Source: Branchiostoma floridae | Taxonomy: Eukaryota; Chordata; Leptocardii; Amphioxiformes; Branchiostomatidae | Length of the DNA: 64,000 nucleotides | Assembly (NCBI RefSeq): GCF_000003815.2 | Contig: NC_049991.1 | Coordinates: 16,848,776-16,912,775, forward strand | Direction of reading: 5' to 3' | Shown here: positions 53,939-64,000 of the stretch, piece after piece | Layout of the letters: the number at the start of each line of letters is the position of its first letter | Position numbering within the stretch: position 1 is the first letter of the stretch | The notes under the pieces: generated by a model | What the model saw: only the letters and a program-made list of their open reading frames with translations | The model's database searches: none | What the model was told of the DNA's origin: nothing | Position numbers and translations under genes: made by a program

Positions 53939-56900
53939 CTGTAAGATAGGAGGGAGTCAATTTTACACTAGAAAGGCAACAATTTTGCAAAAATGCAGAA
54001 TGTTTTCTCTTTAGTCTTGTGTCAAGCTATTTGCATACAATAGGCTCACCCCCAAGTAGTTTATGCGAGTAAAAAAAAAGACCTGGGGCTATGGATAGGG
54101 TATCTGAGAAGCCAGACAAGAAAGCCAGCCAAGGTAGCCAGGCCTGATGCAGCCTTTTCTGTAAACCCTTTCTGCCAAGAGGAAGAAAGAAAAAGAACAC
54201 ACCAGCAAAAACAATATGTTTTCTCCCTTTGGGAAAATACAATACCCGTACAATTAGTCCCTCTTCGTGAAAGACGCATGCATAAATGGCAATGGTTCGG
54301 TACTGTGCAACATGGGGGAAAATACTATGGATAGAAGCACCGAGGGGTCAGTCCAGGGCCTAGGAAGGCCTGGAAAGACCTTAGTCTGTGTAAAGTTGAC
54401 CGGCCGAATTCGTAGATCGGTCAGGGCTCACCGAATTTCAACATCGCCAGGGCATCGGCGTAGTCTTTGCTGAAAGTCTGCCTCTTAACAAATTGGACGG
54501 GGCTCGGGCAACGTCTATCTAACACTATTATGATTTTATATCCTCCATAAGATGGTAGCATGGACATGGCCGAAATGAGAATCAACTACCTCGGTAAAAA
54601 GCAAATATTTGGATCAACTCGCAAAACGCGCAAACTGCTCTGCAAGGGCTGTAACTTGCCCCTCCCGTCTCGGTGGATGTTGGACGGGCGCTATAAGCGC
54701 GATGTACTTATAATCAGACAGACCCTAGACCAGCATGAAATTACTGTAAATGCGGAAATGTTCGCGGTTTTCGCGGCGGCCGCGTCACGGCGAATTTAAA
54801 ATCACCGCGAATATTTTTCCATAACCGTAAGAGACAACAGTGCATGTTGCTACCGCGAAATTAAAACCACCGCGAAAAGTCCATTTTCCCGCTACCGCGA
54901 AATTAAATCCCCGAGAACTTAAATGCATTTACAGTATGACATAGTTAGATTGCAGCGAGGTCGTCACCCTGGTGAAATGGTTCAATATCAGATGAAAAGT
55001 TGAAGAACTCACGAACACAGCGCACAAAAGCCAGGTTGCTTGTGTGACACAGCTCGTCAGCCAATGAGGAGTCCTCTTCGTGCTCGCACATGCCCAGTAG
55101 CGGCTCCTCTCCGGTGCACTTGTACTTCCCCTTCATGACCTTTGACCCAGGCGGAGGGTGGTAGTGATCTCCCGACATCCTCAGGTCTTAAGAGGAAGGG
55201 CAAGACGAACTTCTTATGTCATATGTGTGTTGTTTTATTCAAGTATATATCATGCATGGAATCAACATACAATCTTGCAATCTTGGAGAAATTGCCACAC
55301 AAAGTATGGACACGGGACAGATGGAAAAGCAATTGTGATGTGAGTGACCCTAGGGCAATTGCAATCCTCTCACATTCAAACGATCAGTTTCCCGTATCCT
55401 TAAAATAAGCGCCATGTCTTGTACTGCCTGATTCCAATACCTCGCTGAATGCATACTTAATTCATATTTGGTATCGCGTATTTCCTGTAACTATCATTAC
55501 TGACTGCCATATTTGGTACGGCTTGATTCCCGTACTCGCATGCGCGCTGTGAATACCATATTTGGCATCGCTCGTTTCCTATAACTACCAATGAATGCCA
55601 TAGTTGACTGTTTGATTCCCGTACTCACAATGACTTACTTATTTCCCGCGTAACTACTGCTGACTACCATATTTGGGCTTGTGGTACCCACCGTGCATCA
55701 TGACCTGGTGTATCTCCTTCCCGTCCAGTTTTCTGTCCCAGAACCGAAGCTCGTCAAAAACGGCGTGGCCGGAGAGACCCTTGGGCGCGACCTTGTTGTT
55801 GGGGGCTCCTATAGCGAAGGCGGTATATCTGTCGTACTAGATGCACAGAAGAAAAGAAGAGTGAATTTTCTGTCATGTTTTACCAGGGTTGCTCACTTGG
55901 TGGTATGATACCCCTTCCACTGGGATCCGGGGTCACAAAAGAATATGTCGACGTGCAGTACATAAACAAACGAAATGTAACGCACAATAAATAGTAATGG
56001 TTATGATATTACGTAGACACAATATGGTTGAATCGTGGTGAACATACAATAAATCGCACAGGTAAACAGTTTATCTATGTCGTTGTTCAAAAGGCCTGAA
56101 ATGTTCCCTTTAAATCTATCTAGAATGGCTGATGAAATATAGTCACATCGACTTTATGAGACTTTATGAGAAATTCAATTCTATAGGATTTCATGAATGG
56201 ATGAAAAGTTTGACATATGCGGAATAGGATTTTTTTTTGGTGAATGACTATGCAGATAAATCGACTTACGCACATAAATACATAATGGGGATACCGCCAA
56301 CGCTCTAAGCTAAATTGATAAAGGCAGTGAGTTCACCTAACGTAAATAACGTGTGCGAGGCACCACCTCAAACACGGGACCCCCATTTTACGGCCCTACC
56401 GTACCGAAAGAAGCTGCAGCACTAACTGAGATGCCAACACAGGATGAGAAACTACCATACTACCCGAACCAAGGCCGCACAGTCACCAAATAACTTGAAA
56501 CAGGAGCCAAACTGTGAGGCGGTTACCAGTTGCGCTACAGGATCATCCCATCATCCCATTAATCTTTGCCTCGGTAATTTTAGCAGTTGGGAGGGGAAGA
56601 AGCTCACAGCATTTAAATGTCATAGTGAGAACATTTGTGCTGGCTGGTCTCAGAGTGGTCAAATAATTGCGATTATGACATTTTAGCGGTTGCATAATAA
56701 CCGCGTAAGTGGCAGATTCTTTAATTTTAGCAGTTGGGGGTGGGAGGGGAAGAAGCTTACAGCATCTAAATGTCACGGAGATAGCATTTCTTTTCTATCT
56801 GGTCTCTGAGTGATCAAGTAATTGTGATGATGACATTTTAGCGGTTGCATAGTGACCGCTTAAGTGACTAAATTTAGACTACCGTTAAGAAAATCGAGAA

Positions 56901-59900
56901 TTACATGCACATCAACGTGGACAATATGTCACCATACATCATCCAGCTGTGTAGGCGCCTCGAACCTCAGCTCCAGGTCGGCGACTCGGGTGCTGTTGAT
57001 GTAGATGTTGATGTCACACGGTTTTCTCCAGGATAGCACCAAGTGAATCCAGGTGCCGACTGGGATGTCAAAGTGCGACTTGAAGGGAAGGAATAAAAAT
57101 CTACTTAGTATCTGTATCTGTATCTGTATCTGCATCTGTATCTGTATCTGTATCTGTATCTGTATCTATATAGCCGGTATAACCGCCCTTCGGCGTAACA
57201 CAGCAACTTAGTATAAAACTATGCCTCCAAAGAGAGACTAAAAGATTATTTCCAGCCCTGAAATAAACATTTTCTTTTTTATTCCCGTAGCTGGTTTCAC
57301 TGCTCAAATTGCAAATCATATGCTATTCGGTACAAACCATCTTACTCAAAGTTTTTCCTTTAATAAATATGTTCAATGCTTCATGTGTGCCATCTACCGA
57401 CTTGTATGTCTACAACAAGCTACTGCTGCAAGTGAAACATGTCTTCTGTCGCAAGGTCCTGTACATTGTGAAAGTGTTGTAGGTGGTTTTGTTTTCGCGG
57501 TAAACCTGTCCACCGCTACAATCATAACGCCGCGAAAATTCCTTTCCATATTATTACTGCTGTCCCACAGAAGTGATGCAACCGCGAAATTGATACACTG
57601 CGAAAACCTTCTTTCTCCTACAACCGTGACACTATGTCCTCGATCAAATCAATCAATTTACAACAGCCACTTAAATTGGATTACCGTACCTTCAGAACAA
57701 AAGAGAGCAGAAACCTAGCGTTACGCTGCAGTACCATAGCAAACCGCTGGGGTGCCCAAAATCTAGTCAATCTGAGATCTCCTCAAGACCTACCAAAACC
57801 TGAAATATCAAGACAATCCAAAGGTTACCGCTTGTCAAGGGTATCGTATGGTATTTGCTTACCTTACATGACGCCTCGCGGTGCCTGACGTTGAACCCCG
57901 GCCCTTTGCCTTCCTCGGCGTTGTACCAGAGGCTGAAGCCGTAGGAGGACTGGGTGTGGCCGCCTGTAGACAGGTAGTAGCGATCGCCGTCCGGAACATC
58001 CATCAGTTTCAGCCACATTCCAATGCTGAAACTATCCTGAGATGACACACACACACACACACACAGAGACCCATTCAAAACAATGCCTCCATTTTTCATG
58101 GCGGTGACAAGCTTGCCCCTTGGCTTGAAATTTAAAGTTAAAGAAAAGCAGGCCAGCCAAAACACATATCATCATCTTGTGGCAATACATGTCGCAAAGC
58201 TGAGAAGACCCAGGGAACCAGCTGAACCGGAAGAGCCAGAGAGTAGACCAGACCAGAGCAGAGACAGATAGAGGACCCCTAGCCGGCTCTTTCTCTCTCC
58301 CTAGAGCTACAGTAAACTCCTCTCTTCCACTCTTTCTCTCTCCCCTTTCTCTGAAGATGCTAGAATAGAAAAATAATTGTTCGAACGAAAAAAAAAACAA
58401 GTTAGCAGCGAGCCTACAATGTTAGCTTACTTCACAATAGTCCGTGCTCCCTAGGCAAGACCCGTCCAGCAGTTCCGACTTCGCCCATTGGTCGTTCCCG
58501 TCCAGATACAGGGCCTTGCCGACTATCCCGTCAATCAGGCCTGCTCCACCTCGACTCACCACGGACGGTTCCCCCATAATCTCGCCGCTGTGAGCACGTT
58601 TCTCGTCCATGGGAAAGTACAGGCTATTTCCTAGCGGAGCTGAAGTGAGGAGAGACATCAATACAATAGGTCCCCTTTTTCACAGATGGAGATCGCTTTA
58701 TTAAAGATACCAAAATCGGATTTGTGCGTTTCGTAGGCGGAATATAAGGCAAGAGGTAAAAATATGAATTAACAGACAAGAAAACATGACAAAACATGAT
58801 GAATTCTTTAGATATGAAATTCGCTGACCTATTCGTCAAACCGACGGCCGTTCATTTGTCATAGCGTGGTTGTAGCCACTAGTGGAACAGGGGGGGGGGG
58901 GATATGAACGGCGGCTACGTTTGTTAGGCGATTGGTTAGCGATTTTCAATGTTGGCTATATGCGAGTCTTTGACTCGCTATCACTGCAAACTCCCTTCCA
59001 CAGCAAACTCCCTTCCTCCGCAAACTCTCTTTCCTGGCACAAGACAACATAGCCAACGTTGAAAATCGCGAACCAACGCCCCCCTCCCCTTAAAATAAAA
59101 ACCAGCCCCGTTCAAAGACTGCAACGGAGGCTATACCAATCATGCGTTTTATAGAATGCACTGATTACTCTTTACGCCAGATTTCAACATTACGTGGAGT
59201 CGAATTGAAACGTCTGATCATGCTCTGAGTAGATTGGCATGCAGTCCCCCACATTAATTTTTAGAACCGATATCACCTGCCAGGCATTTATGATTCGTTA
59301 CTCGAGTCATGTGTCTTTAAGTCACGTGATCAGAGTAACTGAATTATCACTCCCGAAGAAGGTCGACCGAAGTATGACTGAAAATTCGAGGTAAGCAAAA
59401 TTTTGGTGTTGTATGACAGTGGAAAATCTTCAATATGATTTTTAGAACTATCTAGAACTAAATTTCAAGTGCCAATTACCGTATGCGAAGACGTCGTTGA
59501 GATGATCGTTGAGCTCGCTCCCGCACGTCCGGCTGGTGTCCCCGGCGCACTTCCAGCTACACATGGACGACAACTCCTGCCCGTTCCGCGCGTACCCTCT
59601 GCCGCACTGACACACGTCCTTAGACTGGCAGAGTCAACATATATAGAGTCATTGATAAGTCAAACCCACCAAATAGCTTAAGTAGAATTATATTTAGTTT
59701 AGACGTTATTCCCTTTTGATTTATCTATGAATATCATTTCCCTTCTTTGTTAAGTATGTTTATGTATACCACTACTACTTTAATCTGTATGCAATTAGCC
59801 CTTTGGCATGAATTTGCAATAAAGATTATTATTATTATTGATACAACAAAATCACATATACTGTACCAAGAAATTCTTAAGATATTTTTCATATTCACAC

Positions 59901-60042
59901 TATTGATAAGATAAGCTTCAGATAAAAAAACAACAACTTTAAGATAAATACAAGTATTCAAACATAGTAGATCAGCTACAAGTTACATCAATATGGCCTC
60001 AACACTACCGTCTGACAATTTCCTAGTGCAGTTACCTATTTG

Positions 60043-60134
<92 letters not shown>

Positions 60135-63100
60135 CGATATATCAACATCTATTCATCTATGTTGGTGGCCAAAATTGTGATCATCCTCTGATATGCACAC
60201 TTTTCTATCCTCTCTCTCCACTACCTCCGCTTGGACAGCAGTTACAATGGACCCGGACCTACCCGAATGGCGGCATATTTGAAGCCCCTGGGATAACAGA
60301 AGGCTAGGCAGTCTGCAGGAGAGGAGGCGCTGGTGTTCGGTCCGTTCATCGCAGTCGCATTCCAGGCTTCTTCATCCGGGTTCTCCGAGGGAGTGTCATT
60401 AAAACAGCCCAGGCTCATGATGTCGAGCGCTGCGGATGTACCGTTGAGTAGGGACAATATGAAACATTGTTGTAGTTTGGGCGACATTTTTGTCAAGACC
60501 AACGATGACATGTATCAAAAGATCATTTCTTAAGATAGGTTCCATCATCTTCAAAAGAGGGTCTCATTCCGAGCAAACGCCCTGTCTACGATCCGAAAAT
60601 CGTGACCATACCTTGTCAAGAATACGAGATATCAAAATTAGAAGTTCCACTCCAGTACATAGAAAAATAATTTTGTGACAGCTTATGAATATGAAACCAA
60701 TCCATCCAGTCGTTCTTGAGTCTTCAACACAGACAAAGAGACGTACAGATATACAGACATACAGATACACAGAAAAACGCTTCCTTAAATTTAACTTCTA
60801 CTTCTTATGGAGGCAGTGAGCAGTTAAAAAGAGGGAGAAGAGAAAGAATTTGAATGATTACGTGTGTCTTCTTCAACGTCTTTGAATCCAACATGGTGGC
60901 ATGCCACCTTCCCGTTTTCCTGTGTCCAATTCCCGCACAGCGGCCTCCAGTAGCCGTTCAGCTGGTCCCAAACTTCCACCCAGCCGTCAGTCACGTACAG
61001 GCCTCTCTGCAGTCTGACAAGGGCTAAAGGCCAACATTTGATATATTTATGATTATATATACAACGTTATATATATATATATATATATATATGAGTAGTT
61101 TACTTGGATCTAATCAACATTCTCTAAAATACTTGGCCTTGTAGAAGTGAGGTGCCGAACGGCTATAGATATAGATATTCATATTGAAATATCGGTGCAA
61201 ATGTAGTCGAAAACAGCAGGGGTCCTTCCAGATGTGGGTAGATTAAACGATTCCTGCCAAATGGGGTAGGGAATTATCCCGAGTAGCCTTCGTTACCCCA
61301 GCTTCGCCTGTTGGAAGTTAGTTGAGCTTGCCTAAGCTTGATATTTCCGATTTAGGGAGAAGAGATGATACTACAATGAGCCTCATTTCAGGACCCAGAA
61401 GTGGACCATGTGGCTTTGCACTGAGCAAACTCGTTAGAACAGGTGTAACCAGAGAGATGCTTTTTCAAATGACACCAAAGTTTTTTCCTAAGTACTGCCT
61501 TTTAAAGCCACAGCCTTGTAGGGGTTGGTACGTACTGGAGCATTCTCGGCTCCCCATGCAGGACGACCTCTCATCGGGAGCCCCGTGACACTTCCCCGGG
61601 CTGGGGCACGTGCGGGTCCGGGTACGGGACCGGCCGCACCTTTGGCACTTCGTCCAGCTGCTCCACTCGCTCCAGACTTGGTAGGAAACAATTAGTAGCC
61701 AATTAATAAGTCAATCATTAATCGATGATTGTTTAACTGATCATTCCAAACACGTATTGGACATGAATACGAACATGTCAAGAAGAAGCAACTGCAAAAC
61801 TACTACAAAGACCATATCGCGTTTATAATATATGCACCTGAACATTCAAAGGGCGGATGACGGTCCCATATCGATGACTAGTAGCTATGACATCTTGTAT
61901 TGCAATCTGGCAGAATATCTAAGAGAGAATTATATAGATCTAGATTTTGACACATTCCCTTTAATATAGACTGTCGTCTTGATTGTGGATCAGAATAAAG
62001 TCAAAGTTGGGTCGTTGATCGCGATTGTTGTCACCAGAGACACCGCTCTGACCAATAGAACGGGCTATTCTACCAGATCGTAAGATCTACCCCGCGACAC
62101 GCAAACACATCATGTATCATTAAATTACGTTATCAAAATGACATGACGCACCTGGACAAGGCGTCTCCGCGCATGCGCGGTTCTCCGTACTTTTACCCAC
62201 ACAGCTCTTGCCGTCATATTGGTCGTTACATGTGCGCATGCGCGTCTTCATTCCGCCACCACAGGTCGCTGAGCAGTCTCCCCAGCTCTGCCATTCCTCC
62301 CAGCTGCCAACATCTGTCCACGGGAAAATGGGGAGGGGTGAGACCGTTTTACGTATTACTGACTGTATCATTGCAAAGTAGTTTTTCGTCTGTATGTAGG
62401 ACCCATAACCTTCTCCTCTGAGATCTTGAAAGTGACCAAGGCCGAATAGTGTATAGATGTATAAGTGATTTCAAGATGTAATATTAAGGTTCAAAGAAAA
62501 AAAGACTGTACAGCTTAGCAAAAATAGTCTTATGGTCATTAACGTTTAAGGAGGCGCTCAATGATCTTCAAGGTCTTTCAATATTTCCACAATCATCTTT
62601 TGAAGCTCTCAATGATTATCCATTGATCTATATATCTTCAAGGTATTTCTTGCAATAGTCTTTAAAAACTTCCAATCTATGAAAAACAAGTTGCAATGAG
62701 CAAAGATGTTTCTTGACTTTTTTCATTCATACGTGATCATTTTTCTTACGTACAATCATGTATATTACAACTACTTAGATCCTTATTTGCATGGGAATGA
62801 CGTAGATTCCCTTCAGCAACAGCTGTTCCTATCTATTGCCACCTGCGGCTAGGCGTGGAGTATTTTCTGTTTGTGGGATTTTTTAGGACAGCTGGCGGCT
62901 GTTGAACACGCAACTTCTGAGAACATGATGTTATCAAATCAATTATTTATTCCAAATGTTCTCCGTGTGTGTAGAATGTATGACGTATGAGCATAGATTG
63001 TCAATTCAAGTTCCTTATTGTTTCAAGGTCAGTTATCAATTATTCATATACAAATGACGTCTATTTGTGATCATGCAAGTGGTGCATTGCCCTCACGTAT

Positions 63101-64000
63101 TGTTTTACTCTGGACAGGCTGCCTTCGGTGATTCCTGCACTATGTACTATCACAAGAAATATCAGTAACCTTATAAACACACAAAGCACTCCATGGTAAA
63201 GTCTACTTTATACACAAAGTATAATTTCGTCAATTCCACAACAAAATTTTTGAACTACTTTAACCATTTTTATGACATGGTTCTAGATATTGACAGATCT
63301 ACACCATATCGTGGTATCGTAGTGTAAGGATCTTTAGATGTCTAAGTCTAATCAGAATACCTTTGGGCATCATTTAGTCATTTGCATACCGACAGATCTG
63401 CAGCCGTTCCCGTCCATGTAGAGGAACTACATACCGACAGATCTACACCCGTCCATGTCCCATGTAGAGGGTCTATATACCAATAGATTTGCACCCATCC
63501 ATGACCCATAGAGAAACTACATACCAACATCTCTACACCCGTCCATGTCCCATGTAGAGGAACTACATACCGACAAATCTGCACCCACCCCTGTCCCATA
63601 TAGAGGAATTGCATACCAACAGATCTACACTCATCCATGACCCATGTAGACGAACTACATACCGACAGATCTACACCCGTCCATGTCCCATGTAGAGGGT
63701 CTACATAACAACATATCTACACCCGTCCATGTCCCATGTAGAGGACCTACATACCGACAGATCTACACCCGTCCATGATCCATGTAGAGGGACTTCATGT
63801 ACCAACATATCTGTACCCACCCCTGTCCCATGTAGAGGGTCTACAACTCTACATACCAATAGATCTTCAACCATCAATGACCCATAGAGACACTACATAC
63901 CGACAGATCTGCAGCCGTCCCTGTCCCATGTGGAGGACCTACAGGAGCAGGTCATCGCGCCATCGTAGGTACAGGTTTCCTGACAGACATGGCCGTTGAT
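53772..64000 (-). CDS. Secreted/extracellular mosaic protein, 3' part (EGF-like, TSP1, SRCR split by WSC-LamG, TSP1)
   Basis: Twelve exons in transcript order: 64000-63901 (partial), 62313-62152, 61676-61536, 61023-60862, 60429-60263, 59624-59480, 58639-58431, 58036-57863, 57078-56938, 55836-55692, 55186-55013, 53938-53772. All phases agree; about 628 codons are visible and the 5' end lies outside the window. Domains in order: EGF-like, TSP1, short TSP1, SRCR first half, WSC, LamG-like jellyroll, SRCR second half, TSP1, stop. No membrane segment is visible, so the end is extracellular or secreted unless an anchor lies upstream. These are binding modules (WSC and LamG often bind glycans; TSP1 and SRCR bind proteins or glycans), so a matrix or recognition role is possible but inferred. 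I recognise no named orthologue. The split SRCR may mean domain insertion or alternative skipping of the six-exon cassette. Confidence 0.88.
54742..54936. mobile_element. MITE (TACTGTAAATGC ends, CCGCGAAATTAAA interior)
   Basis: Exact 12-bp inverted ends at 54742-54753 and 54925-54936, with internal 'accgcgaaattaaa' repeats. A related, decayed fragment lies at 57464-57620. In the last intron of the mosaic gene. Confidence 0.82.
55013..55186 (-). CDS. Mosaic gene exon: second half of the SRCR domain
   Basis: Reads GKYKCTGEEPLLGMCEHEED, then LCHTSNLAFVRCV, the SRCR close '..C.G.E..L..C......C....a.v.C', with the other four group A cysteines. Phase 1-1, so it could also join directly to the first half at 60862. 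Acceptor cttAAG. Confidence 0.92.
55420..55680. repeat. Degenerate tandem repeat, about 100 bp unit
   Basis: 'ccatatttggtac', 'gattcccgtactc' and 'tttcc.gtaactac' recur two to three times next to the donor side of the last LamG exon. Confidence 0.6.
55692..55836 (-). CDS. Mosaic gene exon: LamG-like domain, part 4
   Basis: Reads YDRYTAFAIGAPNNK, then GLSGHAVFDELRFWDRKLDG and KEIHQVM. 'a.fDelrfWdr.L' is the closing strand of the LamG-like fold. Acceptor atctag chosen because it keeps phase 0; ends in phase 1. Confidence 0.92.
56575..56872. repeat. Tandem duplication, 2 x about 149 bp
   Basis: 'aattttagcagttggg' to 'gacattttagcggttgcata' and 'taagtg' occur twice in direct order, starting near 56575 and 56724. 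Confidence 0.88.
56938..57078 (-). CDS. Mosaic gene exon: LamG-like domain, part 3
   Basis: Reads FDIPVGTWIHLVLSW, then DINIYINSTRVADLEL. 'gtW.Hlv.sw' with 'iyiN' matches the core LamG strands. Acceptor ttcAAG; donor gat|gtatgg. 47 codons, phase 0. Confidence 0.9.
57104..57205 (+). mobile_element. CTGTAT microsatellite with truncated short element (copy 3)
   Basis: About ten TATCTG units run into 'tatagccggtataacc' and 'gcccttcggcgtaacaca', the head of the element at 25496. It starts about 25 bp upstream of a LamG exon acceptor. Confidence 0.8.
57863..58036 (-). CDS. Mosaic gene exon: LamG-like domain, part 2
   Basis: Reads FSIGMWLKLMDVPDGDRYYL, then STGGHTQSSYGFSLWY and FNVRHREASCK. The 'fSig.Wlk' strand is diagnostic. 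58 codons, phase 0. A short CA microsatellite lies just before the acceptor. Confidence 0.92.
58431..58639 (-). CDS. Mosaic gene exon: LamG-like domain, part 1
   Basis: Reads LYFPMDEKRAHSGEIMGE, then LIDGIVGKALYLDGNDQWAK and CLGSTDYC. The 'G..G.AL.ldG' strand is typical of LamG/pentraxin-like jellyrolls. Ends in phase 0. Confidence 0.9.
58927..59080. repeat. Hairpin element
   Basis: Arms 'gcgattttcaatgttggcta' and 'tagccaacgttgaaaatcgc' are near complements. Just left is a poly-G tract (58889-58901). Confidence 0.8.
59200..59440 (+). mobile_element. Possible Penelope-like 3' fragment
   Basis: 'gaagaaggtcgaccgaagta' followed by 'gactgaaaattcgaggtaag' resembles 7258-7297 ('gaaggtcgacgagatcgact' then 'gaaaattcatggtgag'), the 3' end of the Penelope remnant. 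Confidence 0.45.
59480..59624 (-). CDS. Mosaic gene exon: second half of the WSC domain
   Basis: Reads SKDVCQCGRGYARNGQ, then CSWKCAGDTSRTCGSE and DVFAYG, the 'C.CG..y......C...C.G.....CG......vy' end of WSC. Ends in phase 1. Confidence 0.94.
60046..60130. repeat. (CT)n(TA)n microsatellite
   Basis: About 20 CT units followed by about 23 TA units, in the intron between WSC exons. A shorter (TA)n lies at 61066-61091. Confidence 0.97.
60263..60429 (-). CDS. Mosaic gene exon: first half of a WSC domain
   Basis: Reads SLGCFNDTPSENPDEEAWNA, then SPADCLAFCYPRGFKYAAIR. The 'GCF.D' start and 'C..fC...gfkyA' are standard for WSC. Starts in phase 1 and ends in phase 0. Confidence 0.93.
60862..61023 (-). 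CDS. Mosaic gene exon: first half of an SRCR domain
   Basis: Reads VRLQRGLYVTDGWVEVWDQL, then GYWRPLCGNW and GKVACHHVGF. This matches the SRCR opening 'VRL.gG...GrVEV...g.W..vC...W....a.vvC..LGf'. Two of the six group A cysteines are here. Ends in phase 1. The next exon is WSC, not the second SRCR half. Confidence 0.92.
61536..61676 (-). CDS. Mosaic gene exon: short TSP1-like repeat
   Basis: Reads VWSEWSSWTKCQRCGRSRTR, then TRTCPSPGKCHGAPDE and CMGSRECS. It has the WSxWS and R-layer arginines, but CQRC replaces CSxTC. 141 nt, phase 1-1. Acceptor is ccAAG. Confidence 0.88.
62152..62313 (-). CDS. Mosaic gene exon: thrombospondin type 1 repeat
   Basis: One complete TSP1 module: WEEWQSWGDCSATCGGG, then MKTRMRTC and CAETPCP. 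Six Cys with the WxxW and CSxTCG motifs. 162 nt, phase 1-1, the standard shuffling unit. Confidence 0.96.
63386..63945 (-). repeat. Tandem array of exon tail plus splice donor, about 12 copies of about 46 bp
   Basis: On the minus strand each unit reads 'tacatgggacatggacgg', then 'gtgtagatctgtcggtatgt'. The outermost copy (63901-63945) is the real end of the EGF-like exon with its donor; the rest are intronic. Most units keep the cg|gta donor context. Confidence 0.93.
63901..64000 (-). CDS. Mosaic gene exon: EGF-like segment (partial)
   Basis: Reads NGHVCQETCTYDGAMTCSC, then DRDGCRSV. The C-x3-C-x8-C-x-C spacing with a following G-C resembles the C-terminal part of an EGF-like domain. Donor g|gtatgt, phase 1. 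The exon tail and donor are copied about 12 times in the adjoining intron. Confidence 0.65.

Noticed and set aside
63386..63945. CRISPR array
   Set aside because: Units are contiguous tandem copies without unique spacers, in eukaryotic DNA, and they derive from an exon end.

Overview
This is eukaryotic, intron-rich DNA, most probably from an amphioxus (Branchiostoma). The evidence is indirect: a shuffled extracellular mosaic protein (EGF-like, TSP1, SRCR, WSC, LamG), many short inverted-repeat elements, tRNA-derived SINE fragments, a Penelope-like remnant and long minisatellites between small exons. Two protein-coding genes are supported, and they converge tail to tail. All other long open frames look like repeat or antisense shadows.

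Positions 1-11.5 kb hold no gene that I can support. They hold minisatellites, a CA microsatellite and a decayed Penelope-like retroelement that a Harbinger-type MITE has split. From 11933 to 50931 (+) runs an ionotropic glutamate receptor gene. I could place 18 exons: signal peptide, amino-terminal domain, S1, M1, pore loop, M3, S2, M4 and a short cytoplasmic tail. Splice phases agree at every junction that can be checked, and about 940 residues are visible. Exon 16 runs into an assembly gap and carries three apparent one-base losses at the contig edge. Ligand-contact residues are conserved, but the acidic residue that is Glu in AMPA/kainate receptors is Asp here. That suggests a non-AMPA/kainate lineage.

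The introns are full of mobile DNA: hAT-like, Harbinger-like and other TIR elements, SINEs, foldback elements, and a 5'-truncated LINE with poly(A) and a 13-bp target duplication. Three N gaps are present (16125-16224, 40314-41250, 49085-49820). Two of them lie inside inverted-repeat elements.

From 64000 down to 53772 (-) lies the 3' part of a secreted or extracellular mosaic gene, 12 exons visible. N to C it encodes: EGF-like, TSP1, short TSP1, first half of an SRCR domain, WSC domain, LamG-like domain, second half of the SRCR domain, TSP1, stop. The SRCR halves flank a six-exon phase 1-1 cassette of exactly 327 codons. This is either a domain inserted inside a domain or an alternatively skipped cassette.

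A recurring theme is tandem arrays seeded on exon/intron junctions. An in-frame 147-nt duplication spans the acceptor and start of receptor exon 12. Five copies of the exon 14 tail plus donor follow exon 14. About 12 copies of the EGF-like exon tail plus donor occur at 63.4-63.9 kb.
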